From JAJDAN01 sp046583095 (lineage in GTDB: Bacteria; Myxococcota_A; UBA9160; UBA4427): DNA of 64,000 nucleotides. The position numbers and the translations under genes are program-made. Below, piece after piece: positions 36,241 to 45,563 of this stretch (positions within the stretch are counted from its first letter, which is position 1; every line of letters starts with the position of its first letter). Below the pieces are notes generated by a model. It was not told the DNA's origin. It made no database searches and was given only the letters and a program-made list of their open reading frames with translations. The stretch spans positions 1-64,000 of the forward strand of contig JAYGDB010000078.1 of NCBI GenBank assembly GCA_046583095.1, given 5' to 3'.

Positions 36241-38527
36241 GCGGGGCCTGGCACGGAGGCCCACCGCAAGCTGGGCCGCCGGGACGCTCTTCGTCCTGGC
36301 GATCGCGTGGCGTCGCTTCCTCGACGGCAGCCACAGCCCCTTCTCCGGCGATGTCGAGCAGTACCACTACCCGGTCAGCTTGGAACTCGCGCGCGCCTGG
36401 TCGGACGGCCGCCTGCCCCTCTGGACCGACCGGGTGTATCTCGGTTTTCCGTTCTTCGCCGATCCCCAGACCGCAGCGTGGTATCCCGGCACCCTGCTCG
36501 TCGTCGCGCTCGGTCCCCACCTCGGGTACGTCGTCTTCCTGTTCTTCCACTCGCTGCTGGCAGCAGCGGGTGCGACCGGGCTGGCGCGCTCTCACGGCTG
36601 CGCGTGGCCGGCCGCCTGGATGTCGGGGTTGATCGTCTCGCTCTGCGGCTACTTCGCCCACGAGATCCAGCATCCCGGTCTCTTCGCGATCCTGGCCTGG
36701 GTTCCCACCTGGCTGTGGGTGACCCATCGTGTCTTCCTGAAGCGGACGCCTGGTCGTATCGCAGTGGCCGCAGTCCCGGTTGCAATGATGATCTTCGCAG
36801 GCACGCTCCAGGTGCTGTTCGGCGCAGTGATCGTCTACGGCTTCTACGTCGCCGGCCTCGGCCTGGACGCGCGACGCGACCGAGGTGGCCCGGATGCGCT
36901 GCGGGGAGTCGCGGCCTCGCTCGCCTCCCCCCTCCTCGGTCTCTGCCTCGCTGCCGTGGTCGTAGTCCCCACCCTCGCGCACTTTCCCTACACCGCCCGG
37001 GCCCTCGGCATGACCTATGCGTTCGGCTCCATGGGATCCGTACCGCCACTGCAGCTACTGAGCACCTTCTTCGAGTCGGCGCCGGCGCTGCTCGGCGGCG
37101 CTTCCGATTTCGACGCCACATCCTTCTACGTCGGCGCGCTGAGTCTGCCCCTGGCAGTCGTCGCGCTCTCGGGTGTGCGTCGTGTGGTCCCCGTCGCGCT
37201 GGCGTTGTGCCTGATCGCAATCGCGGTCGTCGCCATGGGGGAGCACGGCAGCCTCCATCCCCTGCTGTACTCGTGGATGCCGGACGCGCTGGGCGTCCTG
37301 CGCGGCATGGGTCGCGCGCTCGGCCCCGGCACGGTGTGCCTCGCGCTGTTGGCAGCCCTGGGCCTTCAGCGCCTCGGAGACCCGACCTCTCCGCTGCAGC
37401 GTCTCTTCGCGGCTCTGCTTCTCGTCGCCGCTGCAGCCCATGGCCTGGTTCTCTGGCTGGCGCCGGCGCCGCCCGGCTTCGCGAGCCTGGGTGGAACCCT
37501 CGTCCTGGCGGCGGCTTTCGGGTTGTGGATCGCGAGCCGGCGCCGCCCGCAGCTTCTCCAGCCCGGCCTCGCCGCCCTCGTGGTTCTCGACCTCCTCGCC
37601 TTCAGCCCGCTCGACGATGTCCTCCGGGAAGCACCCCCGCCGCCCAGCCACGAGCACCTCGCGGGGAGCATGCCGGTGCTCGCCGATCTCGGCGCGGGCC
37701 TCTACGGAAACCCGGACGAGCGGATGCTGCTACTCGGGTTCGGTCCCAGGAACCTGCCGCTGATGCTGGGTCCCGATGGCGTCGGCGGCTACAACCCGCT
37801 CGTCCCGCTGCGCTACCTCGATTTCGTCAACCTGGTCGAGAACCACCGCCTGTTCGACCGACGGCCGCTGAATCGCTTCGTGCACTTCGACCAACCCCAG
37901 CAACTCGGAGCCGGCCTCGTCGATGCCGCGGCGATTCGCTTCGTGATCAGCCCGGCCCCTCTCGATTTCGAAGGCCTGCACCTCCTGAAGGAATACCCCA
38001 AGCACCCCCTACGCAAGCTCAGCCCATACCTCTACGAGAACCAGAACGCGTTGCCGCGGGCCTACCTCGCCTATCGGACCCAACGCGCGACAACCAGCGA
38101 AGACCTCGAAAGACTCCTGACATCCGGCTTCGACGGCCACTACGCGACCGTCGTCGAAGCCGAGTCGGAGCCGCTCGATGGCCCCGCCGAGATCGAAGCG
38201 GTCGAGATGATCCGCGAGCGCCCGGAGGTGCTGCGCTTCGAGGTCGCGCCCGAGCACCCCGCGATGCTCGTCGTTGCCAATGCCTGGTATCCGGGCTGGC
38301 GCGCATGGGTGGATGGAATCGAGTCCCCGGTTCTGCGGGTGAATGGGCTCTTCCGAGGAGTTGCACTGCCAGCCGGAGCGTGGCAGGTGGAGATGCGCTT
38401 CGAGCCCTGGAGCTTCCGAGCCGGCGCATTCGTCTCCATCGCCGCCGCCGTCCTGCTCGCAGCCCTGCTCGTCGCGGGGTCGAGAGCGGCTCGCCGCGCA
38501 ATGCCGCTTGACCTCGAACACCGATGA
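36236..38527 (+). CDS. YfhO-like polytopic membrane protein
   Basis: The 763-residue protein has about twelve hydrophobic segments. The first loop reads SPFSGDVEQYHYPVSLELARAW and continues to LPLWTDRVYLGFPFFADPQ, typical of YfhO (GT-C-like) membrane proteins. The large periplasmic C-terminal part ends in a last helix and a basic tail. In Gram-positives YfhO-type proteins act in teichoic acid glycosylation; in this organism a role in envelope sugar transfer is inference. The apparent GTG start lies in a hairpin 17 bases after the kinase stop; a slightly earlier CTG is an alternative. Confidence 0.8.
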   Translation: MLRGLARRPTASWAAGTLFVLAIAWRRFLDGSHSPFSGDVEQYHYPVSLELARAWSDGRLPLWTDRVYLGFPFFADPQTAAWYPGTLLVVALGPHLGYVVFLFFHSLLAAAGATGLARSHGCAWPAAWMSGLIVSLCGYFAHEIQHPGLFAILAWVPTWLWVTHRVFLKRTPGRIAVAAVPVAMMIFAGTLQVLFGAVIVYGFYVAGLGLDARRDRGGPDALRGVAASLASPLLGLCLAAVVVVPTLAHFPYTARALGMTYAFGSMGSVPPLQLLSTFFESAPALLGGASDFDATSFYVGALSLPLAVVALSGVRRVVPVALALCLIAIAVVAMGEHGSLHPLLYSWMPDALGVLRGMGRALGPGTVCLALLAALGLQRLGDPTSPLQRLFAALLLVAAAAHGLVLWLAPAPPGFASLGGTLVLAAAFGLWIASRRRPQLLQPGLAALVVLDLLAFSPLDDVLREAPPPPSHEHLAGSMPVLADLGAGLYGNPDERMLLLGFGPRNLPLMLGPDGVGGYNPLVPLRYLDFVNLVENHRLFDRRPLNRFVHFDQPQQLGAGLVDAAAIRFVISPAPLDFEGLHLLKEYPKHPLRKLSPYLYENQNALPRAYLAYRTQRATTSEDLERLLTSGFDGHYATVVEAESEPLDGPAEIEAVEMIRERPEVLRFEVAPEHPAMLVVANAWYPGWRAWVDGIESPVLRVNGLFRGVALPAGAWQVEMRFEPWSFRAGAFVSIAAAVLLAALLVAGSRAARRAMPLDLEHR

Positions 38528-38576
38528 AGTGGTAGCATCGACGTTGACTCCGCAACCCACAACGAGGAGCAATCCC

Positions 38577-39335
38577 ATGCCCGGTCCCCAGATCAACCCC
38601 GGCGACATCATCAACTGGCCGATCCTCAAGATCCTCTATCGCAGCGACAAGGATCGGGTCGCAGCGCTACTGCCGCCGGGCATCGAGCCGGGCGACGAGC
38701 CGAACGTCCACCTCAACATCTACTGCGTGCCGGTTCCGGACGAACCCGAGTACGGCGTGCTGATCAGTGTCGATGCCGACTACAAGGGACAGAAGGGCAT
38801 GTACACCCTCGGGCTCGGAATCGACCAGGAGGCCGCGATCTTCATCAGCCGGGACATGAACGGCCAGCCCAAGTTCCCGGCCGAGATCGCCTACTACCGG
38901 ATGCTCGACCAGGTGACTGCGCGCTGCAGCCACCAGGGTTACACGTTCCTCGAGTTCAAGGGCAAGGTGAAGGGCCCGGTCGAAATCCCGGCCGAGTACA
39001 CGGAAGACGAGTGGTGGATCAAGGTATCCCGAGCCGTCGGCGGCGCCGAGAAGAGCTACGACTTCCCGCCCCATGTCGTGAAGGTGCACAGCACCTACGG
39101 GACCCAGCACCTCGAAGAACTCGAAGGCACTCTCAGCCTGGCGGCGAGTCCCTGGGACCCGATCGCCGAGTTGTTGCCGCTGCGCGAGCAGATCTCTGCG
39201 CACCTCGATACGCCGAGCTTCTTGGGGCGCGATATCACCCTCGAAGGCCCCCTCGATCCCGAAGCCTTCTGGCCGTTCGTCGACACGATCGGCGGATCCC
39301 GCTGGCCGGGCACGATGGGAGGCCCGAAGCGCTAA
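38577..39335 (+). CDS. acetoacetate decarboxylase-like protein
   Basis: The 252-residue soluble protein fits the acetoacetate decarboxylase fold. It begins with a short beta region, has LNIYCVPVPDEPEYGVLI, and carries a Lys in NGQPKFPAEI (Lys99) at the place of the Schiff-base lysine. True decarboxylases use this lysine on beta-keto acids; family members also include aldolase-dehydratases and unstudied enzymes, so the reaction is open. GAGGAG seven bases before ATG 38577 defines the start. Its stop overlaps the convergent xylose isomerase stop by three bases. Confidence 0.82.
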   Translation: MPGPQINPGDIINWPILKILYRSDKDRVAALLPPGIEPGDEPNVHLNIYCVPVPDEPEYGVLISVDADYKGQKGMYTLGLGIDQEAAIFISRDMNGQPKFPAEIAYYRMLDQVTARCSHQGYTFLEFKGKVKGPVEIPAEYTEDEWWIKVSRAVGGAEKSYDFPPHVVKVHSTYGTQHLEELEGTLSLAASPWDPIAELLPLREQISAHLDTPSFLGRDITLEGPLDPEAFWPFVDTIGGSRWPGTMGGPKR

Positions 39336-40663
39336 CGCGAGCGCTCGATCCCGTCTCGAACCCGGTTCTCCAGCTGCTCCTGGCGGCCGGAGACCGGCTC
39401 GGGGCTCGTCGTCGATTCGCGCGTGCGCTGCCAAAGGTCGGTGAGACTCTGCTTGCCGTCGAGGATGTCGCGACCGAGGGCGTCGGCCCAACCGGCGTAG
39501 CGCTCCTCCACCGCGCGCACGAGAAGCCCCTCCTCGAGGATGTGCGAAGCAGCGACCAGTGAGCGTGCCAGGGTGTCCATGCCGCCGATGTGGGCGTGGA
39601 ACAGGTCATCGGGATCGATCGACTGGCGCCGGAGCTTGGCATCGAAGTTGAAACCGCCGGTCCCCAGACCTCCGGCCTTCAGGATCTCGTAGAGGGCGAG
39701 GCTCATCTCGAGGACGTCGTTCGGGAACTGGTCGGTGTCCCAGCCGTTCTGGGGGTCGCCCCGGTTCGCGTCGACGCTGCCGAAGATTCCGTTCGCGATC
39801 GCGAAGGCGATCTCGTGCTGGAAGCTGTGTCCCGCCAGCGTGGCGTGGTTGACCTCGATGTTGACCTTGATCTCGTTCTCGAGGCCGAAGGCCTCGAGAA
39901 ACGCCAGGACGTGGGCGACGTCGTGGTCGTACTGGTGCTTGGTGGGCTCGTGCGGCTTGGGCTCGATCAGGATCGTGCCCTCGAATCCAATCCGGTGCTT
40001 GTGCTCGACGACCAGCCGCATGAAGCGGCCGAGTTGCTGACTCTCGCGAGCGAGATCCGTGTTGAGGAGCGTCTCGTAACCTTCGCGCCCTCCCCACAGC
40101 ACGTAGTTGGCGCCGCCGAGACGCTGGGTCGCCTCCAGCACGTGCTTCACCTGGGCGGCCGCGTACGCGAACACCTCCGGGTCGGGATTCGTCGCCGCAC
40201 CCGCCGCGTAGCGGGGATGGCCGAAGAGGTTCGCAGTGCCCCACAACAGGCGAACACCGGTCGACTCCATCCGAGCGGCGATGCGGTCGACGATGCGGTC
40301 GAGGTTGTCGCAGCTCTCCCGGAAGGACGCGCCCTCGGGTGCCACGTCCAGGTCGTGGAAGCAGAAGAAGGGGACACCGAGCTTCGAGAAGAACTCGAAG
40401 GCGACGTCGGTCTTGTGCTCCGCCTGGGCGAGGGCTTCTCCATCGGTCGCGAGCCAGGGTCGATCGAAGCTGCCGTCCCCAAAGACGTCGCTGCCGGGCC
40501 AACAGAAGCTGTGCCAGTAGCAGACCGCCACGCGAAGGTGATCCTGCATCCGTTTACCGAGAACGAGTCGATCCGGGTCGTAGTACCGGAAGGCCAGGTC
40601 GTTCTCCGAGTCGGGTCCCTCGTAGGGGATCCGCTCGATGTCGGAAAAGAAAGGCTCGGACAT
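39332..40663 (-). CDS. xylA: xylose isomerase
   Basis: The 443-residue enzyme closely matches the class II (E. coli-type, about 440 residues) xylose isomerases. The active-site motif FCFHDLDVAPEG gives His103 and Asp106, and the metal-binding block reads ILIEPKPHEPTKHQYDHD. It also has NIEVNHATLAGHSFQHE and GSVDANRGD. It interconverts D-xylose and D-xylulose (also glucose and fructose) in the cytoplasm with two divalent metals. GAGGAG precedes ATG 40663. No xylulokinase, transporter or XylR gene is nearby, so it looks like an orphan. Confidence 0.96.
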   Translation of the reverse strand: MSEPFFSDIERIPYEGPDSENDLAFRYYDPDRLVLGKRMQDHLRVAVCYWHSFCWPGSDVFGDGSFDRPWLATDGEALAQAEHKTDVAFEFFSKLGVPFFCFHDLDVAPEGASFRESCDNLDRIVDRIAARMESTGVRLLWGTANLFGHPRYAAGAATNPDPEVFAYAAAQVKHVLEATQRLGGANYVLWGGREGYETLLNTDLARESQQLGRFMRLVVEHKHRIGFEGTILIEPKPHEPTKHQYDHDVAHVLAFLEAFGLENEIKVNIEVNHATLAGHSFQHEIAFAIANGIFGSVDANRGDPQNGWDTDQFPNDVLEMSLALYEILKAGGLGTGGFNFDAKLRRQSIDPDDLFHAHIGGMDTLARSLVAASHILEEGLLVRAVEERYAGWADALGRDILDGKQSLTDLWQRTRESTTSPEPVSGRQEQLENRVRDGIERSR

Positions 40664-40734
40664 GACTCAGATCTCCTCGCTGCTGGAGGTTCTCGGTGAC
40701 GGAGCGTCGGCGTCGAGGCAGATCCCAGCGGGCA

Positions 40735-41271
40735 TCAGGAGCGCGCCTCGCAGTCGAGCAGCACGCGGTGGGGAAGCCAGTTCCGCGTCACGGGGACGCT
40801 GCGCGGCGAACAGCCGGGAGCCTGGATCAGGAGCCTCGGCGAGGGAGCCTGCGGGCTTTCCGGCTCCGCACACCTCTCCGGGCGCTGCTCTTCGAACGGC
40901 GTGAGGAAGCGGAAGCCACCGGCGCCAGAGACCTCGACCCGTTGGGGAGGCGCATACCGGTGCTCGCCAACCATCTTGGCGTCGGGGAGCGCTACGAAGC
41001 CTGTCCGCCCGAGATAACCGACCGTCCCCTCGATGCTCACGAGGATCTGCTCCGCCTTCCACACCTCGCAGGGATCGACGAACTCGGTCTGCTCCAGGGG
41101 GAAGATGCGCATCATCCTCTCGAGAATCCAGGATCCATCGATCAGCTGGATCATCGTGACGAAGAGACCCGCCGTGACGATCGTGCCCAGGGTCGCTGCG
41201 AGCGCCCAGCGCACGACGCCGTAAGAGAGGAGCGATCGCCTTCGCGAGGGGGGACCGGTCGGGCCGTGCAT
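40735..41271 (-). CDS. single-pass membrane protein, hypothetical
   Basis: The 178-residue protein has a basic N-terminus and one membrane helix (about residues 22-44, LAATLGTIVTAGLFVTMI). A periplasmic domain with several Cys (DPCEVW, RCAEPE, APGCSP, LLDCEA) follows and may form disulphides. I recognise no family. The frame extends far upstream, antisense to the APH-type kinase, but ATG 41271 gives the natural start. It lies 72 bases upstream of xylose isomerase on the same strand, perhaps sharing its transcript without a clear functional link. Confidence 0.55.
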   Translation of the reverse strand: MHGPTGPPSRRRSLLSYGVVRWALAATLGTIVTAGLFVTMIQLIDGSWILERMMRIFPLEQTEFVDPCEVWKAEQILVSIEGTVGYLGRTGFVALPDAKMVGEHRYAPPQRVEVSGAGGFRFLTPFEEQRPERCAEPESPQAPSPRLLIQAPGCSPRSVPVTRNWLPHRVLLDCEARS

Positions 41272-41379
41272 GCAGCGACTATAGTGAAGCTCGTTGGACA
41301 CTATCTCGTGTCGAGTCAGCGAGCGTGTCCTCCGCGGTCCAGCCCAGCAGACGGCTGCACGGCAGGTTAGACTCGACGA

Positions 41380-42381
41380 GTGCCCCGTCAGGACATCGAT
41401 GCACTCGCAGCAGGCCTCGAATCGGTCGTGAAGGAGCGGATCCCCGGCGCGTCCGGCGTATCGGGGCTGCAACGACTGTCCGGAGGCGCGAGCCAGGAGA
41501 CCTGGTCGTTCGATACCGAAACCCGCGACGGAAGGCTGCCCCTGATCCTGCGCAGGCGGGCACGTGGACAGACCCAACAAGCGCTCGGCGGGGCCATCGA
41601 CCTCGAGCGCGAAGCCGAGCTCCTCGCTCTCGCTGCCGACGCCAAGCTGCCCGTACCGGTGGTTCGATGCGTCCTCATGCCCACAGACGACCTGGGCTCG
41701 GGCTTCGTCATGGAGCGCCTCGAGGGCGAGACCATCCCACAGCGAATCTTCCGGGACGAAGCACTGGCCGACGTCCGGCCGCGGCTCGCCCGGCAGTGCG
41801 GCGAGATCCTGGCGGGCATCCACGGGATCGCCCGTGACTCACTACCCGAGCTGCCGGTCGCCCCGGCAGAAGCGCAGCTCGAGCAATACCGCGGGATCTA
41901 CGATGGCTTCGACGACCCGCATCCGGTCTTCGAACTCGCCTTCCGTTGGATCGAAGAGAACCTGCCCGAGTCGGTCGAATCGAGCCTGGTTCACGGGGAT
42001 TTCCGCAACGGTAACCTGATGATCGACACGACCGGCGTGCGCGGCGTGCTCGATTGGGAGCTCGCCCACGTCGGCGACCCGATGGAAGACCTCGGCTGGA
42101 TCTGCGTGAACTCCTGGCGCTTCGGCCGCATCGACTCGCCAGTCGGCGGCTTCGGCTCCCGCGAAGAGCTCGTAGAGGGATACGAGTCGGCGGGCGGCGG
42201 CACGGTGGATCTCACGCGCGTTCGCTTCTGGGAGGTCGTGGGAGCCCTCAAGTGGGGCGTCATCTGCACGATGATGCTGTTCGGCTTCCGGCACGGACCG
42301 GACCGTTCCGTCGAGCGCGCCGCGATCGGACGCCGGACGTCCGAGACCGAGATCGACCTGCTCGAGCTGATTGCACCGTGA
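41380..42381 (+). CDS. APH-type phosphotransferase
   Basis: The 333-residue cytoplasmic protein has the aminoglycoside phosphotransferase/choline kinase fold. An N-lobe has LSGGASQETW, the catalytic loop is HGDFRNGNLMID, and the metal motif is DWELAHVGDPMEDLGW. In proteobacteria and actinobacteria such genes, followed by a DUF6285 gene, often accompany acyl-CoA dehydrogenases and are thought to act on a lipid or acyl-CoA-linked hydroxyl; the substrate is not known here. GTG 41380 starts it without a strong ribosome site. The DUF6285 gene starts eight bases after the stop. Confidence 0.87.
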   Translation: MPRQDIDALAAGLESVVKERIPGASGVSGLQRLSGGASQETWSFDTETRDGRLPLILRRRARGQTQQALGGAIDLEREAELLALAADAKLPVPVVRCVLMPTDDLGSGFVMERLEGETIPQRIFRDEALADVRPRLARQCGEILAGIHGIARDSLPELPVAPAEAQLEQYRGIYDGFDDPHPVFELAFRWIEENLPESVESSLVHGDFRNGNLMIDTTGVRGVLDWELAHVGDPMEDLGWICVNSWRFGRIDSPVGGFGSREELVEGYESAGGGTVDLTRVRFWEVVGALKWGVICTMMLFGFRHGPDRSVERAAIGRRTSETEIDLLELIAP

Positions 42382-42388
42382 GGCCGCC

Positions 42389-42766
42389 ATGTATGATCCG
42401 CCCACCACCGCCGAACTCGTCACCGCCGTCCGGGAGTTCCTCGAAGAGCACGCGTTACCGAACCTCGAGGGACGCAACGCGTTTCACGCCCGCGTCGCCG
42501 CGAATGCCCTGGCCATCGTCGCGCGCCAGCTCGAGCTGGGCCCCGAAGCGGAGGCAGCCGAGCAGCAGCGACTCCAGGCCCTGCTCGGCACGCAAGGCAG
42601 CCTCGACGAGCTGAACCGCGAGCTGTGTCGGAGGATCCGAAACGGCGATCTCGCCATCAACGACGCGGACCTCGTCGCCCACCTGCGCACCACCACCCTC
42701 GACAAGGTCGCGGTCGATCAGCCGAAGTACTCGGGCTACCGCAGGGCTCTCGAGAAGCACCGGTAA
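42389..42766 (+). CDS. DUF6285 protein
   Basis: The 125-residue protein matches the small helical DUF6285 family: it begins YDPPTTAELVTAVREFLE, has HARVAANALAIVARQLELGP in the middle, and closes with a VDQPKYSGY block. DUF6285 proteins are nearly always coded next to APH-type kinases, as here, with seven intervening bases, so a partner or regulatory subunit is likely. Its biochemical role is unknown. ATG 42389 is preferred to an ATG six codons upstream that overlaps the kinase stop. Confidence 0.83.
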   Translation: MYDPPTTAELVTAVREFLEEHALPNLEGRNAFHARVAANALAIVARQLELGPEAEAAEQQRLQALLGTQGSLDELNRELCRRIRNGDLAINDADLVAHLRTTTLDKVAVDQPKYSGYRRALEKHR

Positions 42767-42849
42767 CCCCGAACATCGCGGCTGGATGAGCGGGCGCCCG
42801 AGGATCTGCCCATCTACCTATACTGATCGCCTGGTCGAAAGGAGAACCG

Positions 42850-43629
42850 ATGGCCCGCTTGAGTCAGCTCAGTCGCTCGGTAGAGGGAAAGGTGGTGCTC
42901 GTCACGGGTGCGGCAAGCGGGATGGGACGCGCCACCGCGGAGCTCTTCGCGGACGAGGGCGCGAAGGTGATCGTCACCGACCTCACCCTCGAGAGCGCCG
43001 AGCTCGTGGCGGCCGGAATTCGCGAGGCCGGGTGCGAAGCCAAGGCCTGGGCGCTCGACGTCGGCGACCCGGACGCGATTGCTCGGGTCGTCGCCGAGGT
43101 CGCGAGCGAGATGGGTGGACTCGACATTCTCGTGAACAATGCCGGCATCTCGACGAGTGCCCCCGTCGAGTCCGAGGACTACGACGCAGCGCTCCAGAAG
43201 TCCTACGACGTCATGCTCACCGCCCATGCCCGGCTCGTCCGCCACGCGCTTCCGCATCTCAAGCAGAGCGGCGAGGGACGCGTGATCAACATCGCCTCCA
43301 CCGAGGCGCTCGGCGCGAGCCGGGGAGCTGGACCCTACACGGTCGCAAAACACGGCGTCATCGGGCTCACGCGATCGCTCGCGATCGAGCTCGGAGCGCA
43401 CGGCATCACGGTCAACTGCATCTGCCCGGGCCCGATCCTCACCGGCATGACGGCGGGTATCCCCGAAGCAGCCCGCAACAAGTTCGCCAGGCGTCGCGTC
43501 CCGCTCCGGCGCTACGCCATCCCGGAAGAGGTGGCGCACATGACGCTCAACCTCGCACTCCCGGCGTCGTCCTACGTCACGGGCGCCACGATTCCCGTCG
43601 ACGGCGGCCTCACGATTCAGAACACCTAG
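42850..43629 (+). CDS. short-chain dehydrogenase/reductase
   Basis: The 259-residue SDR of the classical type has the cofactor motif TGAASGMG (residues 19-26), the NNAG motif at 96-99, Ser150, and YxxxK (Tyr163, Lys167). It should oxidise or reduce an alcohol or ketone with NAD(P). An Asp at the end of beta-2 (VTDL) suggests NAD preference. GGAG five bases before ATG supports the start. It follows the APH/DUF6285 pair by 83 bases and might be in the same transcript. The substrate is unknown. Confidence 0.9.
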   Translation: MARLSQLSRSVEGKVVLVTGAASGMGRATAELFADEGAKVIVTDLTLESAELVAAGIREAGCEAKAWALDVGDPDAIARVVAEVASEMGGLDILVNNAGISTSAPVESEDYDAALQKSYDVMLTAHARLVRHALPHLKQSGEGRVINIASTEALGASRGAGPYTVAKHGVIGLTRSLAIELGAHGITVNCICPGPILTGMTAGIPEAARNKFARRRVPLRRYAIPEEVAHMTLNLALPASSYVTGATIPVDGGLTIQNT

Positions 43630-43652
43630 CAGGCGGCTGGACTACCGGAGCA

Positions 43653-45563
43653 TTACTCCGGCGCGTGGTACCAGATGGGCGACGTCCAGGCGCGCTCCTG
43701 GATCGTCTTCGGGAAGCGTTCGTCGCAGCAGCCTTCGAGACCGGAAGGGACCGTGCGCACATCCGCGCAGTCGACTCGCGCCGTCGCACACAGGTAGCCG
43801 TTCCAGCGGCACGATGGGTTCTCGACGACCCGAGCGTAATAGAGAGCGTGGTGACCGGCATCGAACTCGGGATCGCTCCACACCTCGCACAGCGAGTCGC
43901 TGCCGGAGCCCCGGGGCTCGCAGGTGGCGAGATCGACCGAGGCATCACCGCCCGCACCCGCCACGTCGAAGACACGAACCCGGGACTGCCCAGCGTCCTC
44001 CCAGGCCTTCACGATCTGGATACGCCCGAGCAGACCGCCCGGTGAGCCGGGGACTCCCGGATCCCGTAGCGCCGAGACGGCAAAGCGGGGCGGCCCTGCG
44101 CCTCTCGGGGGCACGGGCAGATCACCGCCCATCGGCACGCCACCCGCGTAGCCAGCGGCTGCGAAGTCGGGGCGCTCGCACAGGCCCTCGTCGTACCCCC
44201 AGCCTCCGAAGAAGCGAACCCGGATGCGGGGACCGGTCGTCCCGTACGCCTCGCGCCGGTGCATCGCCTCGAAGAGCGCGTCCCGCGAGTTCTCCTCCGC
44301 CCAGAGTACGGCGAGACCGCCCGGGTTGTACCAGAGCGACTCGGGCATGGCCGGTGTCTCGAGTCGGTGGGTGACGATGCCGGCGGCGTGGCCGACGAAG
44401 TCGCGCTCGTCGACGAGGCCGGCGGCGCCGAGGTGGGTGTCGGTCGAGCCGATCAACCCGAACGCGAACGGGTTGACCCCGAGGCGCCGCTGCTGCACCA
44501 GACCCTCGGCGAGCGCCTCCCGCGTGTAGGTGAGGGGTGGGATCGGCGTACCGCCGAGGACGCCGGTCGATTCCTCGCCGAGCTTCGCGAACGGCAGCTT
44601 CTCGTACGCGCAGAGCTCGTCTTCGGACGTCACGCCGCACTCCGAGTCTCCCTTGTGCTGGGTGATCTCGACGAGACGCTCGAGTCGCGCGCGTCGCTCG
44701 GCGTCTTCACGACGAATCGGCTCGCCGTCTTCCCGAACGATGCGAAAGAGCTGCCCGTTGCTGACGTTCGAGTTGTGGGGGATCGCGATCACGTCACAGC
44801 CGTCGCCCCGGTCGAGACATTGGGCGACCAACGCCTGCCACAGCCCCTCGGCGGTGGGCGTATCGATGAAGTTCGTCGGGACGGCCTGGTGCTTCTCGTT
44901 TCGGAACACGACGTTGCGGTGGATCTTCTGTCCCTGCGGCATGCCCGTCCACTCGTAGCCGATGAAGCTCGTAAACGAGCATGCGGAGGTACGGTCGTAG
45001 GCGTGCTCAGCAGCCTCGACGGTCTCCTGCCACGGACCCTTCGCGGCTTCCGTGCAGCGTGAGCCGTCGTCGCCACAAAACGAGTAGCGCGGCGCACCGA
45101 CCGAGAAGAAGATGCGGCTGTTCACCGTCATGTATCCGAGCTTCGGAAATTTCCGGTTGATCCAGCAGATGAGCGAGTCGTGGCCCACAGCCGTCTGTGC
45201 CCCGCAGATGTAGGTCTCCCCGAAGAGCTCCGCGTGATCGGTCATCACTGCAAAATCGAGTGGGCGCGAGAGCTGGAGCTGCCGCGCCGGCCGGCCCTCG
45301 GCGTCGTAGGGCTGCATGCCGATGGCTTCGCCCTTTGCGAAGCGGTAGGCGTCCGCGGGGCGTGCCCGGGTGCCCTGGCCCCACGCATCGAACGAGAGTG
45401 CCGTGTGGACGTGGGTGTCACCGAAGAAGGGCTGCCGTTGCTCGACGTGGCTCGTGCAGGCTTCACGCGACTCGGTTCGCTCGAAGGACCCCGCGCTCGT
45501 CGCTACGAGGGTTCCGAGCAGCACCGCGAGACTCCAGCGGAGAGCCGCGCCGGCCCGAGTCAT
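43653..45563 (-). CDS. DUF3604 protein, exported
   Basis: The 636-residue protein has a signal peptide (residues 1-25) and then a PHP-like metal-site pattern: GDTHVHTALSFD (His51, His53), MTDHAELFGE, IAIPHNSN and IGSTDTHLG. A late block reads REAYGTTGPRIRVRF. DUF3604 proteins are large, secreted and uncharacterised; the His/Asp motifs imply a metal-dependent hydrolase of the PHP type. The ATG at 45563 overlaps the stop of the upstream membrane gene by four bases, so they are coupled. A second paralog is at 52981-55224. Confidence 0.86.
   Translation of the reverse strand: MTRAGAALRWSLAVLLGTLVATSAGSFERTESREACTSHVEQRQPFFGDTHVHTALSFDAWGQGTRARPADAYRFAKGEAIGMQPYDAEGRPARQLQLSRPLDFAVMTDHAELFGETYICGAQTAVGHDSLICWINRKFPKLGYMTVNSRIFFSVGAPRYSFCGDDGSRCTEAAKGPWQETVEAAEHAYDRTSACSFTSFIGYEWTGMPQGQKIHRNVVFRNEKHQAVPTNFIDTPTAEGLWQALVAQCLDRGDGCDVIAIPHNSNVSNGQLFRIVREDGEPIRREDAERRARLERLVEITQHKGDSECGVTSEDELCAYEKLPFAKLGEESTGVLGGTPIPPLTYTREALAEGLVQQRRLGVNPFAFGLIGSTDTHLGAAGLVDERDFVGHAAGIVTHRLETPAMPESLWYNPGGLAVLWAEENSRDALFEAMHRREAYGTTGPRIRVRFFGGWGYDEGLCERPDFAAAGYAGGVPMGGDLPVPPRGAGPPRFAVSALRDPGVPGSPGGLLGRIQIVKAWEDAGQSRVRVFDVAGAGGDASVDLATCEPRGSGSDSLCEVWSDPEFDAGHHALYYARVVENPSCRWNGYLCATARVDCADVRTVPSGLEGCCDERFPKTIQERAWTSPIWYHAPE

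Noticed and set aside
36307..38511. A 734-codon plus-strand frame over the YfhO-like gene
   Set aside because: Its product is Arg/Pro-rich without domain character, while the other frame gives clear membrane helices.
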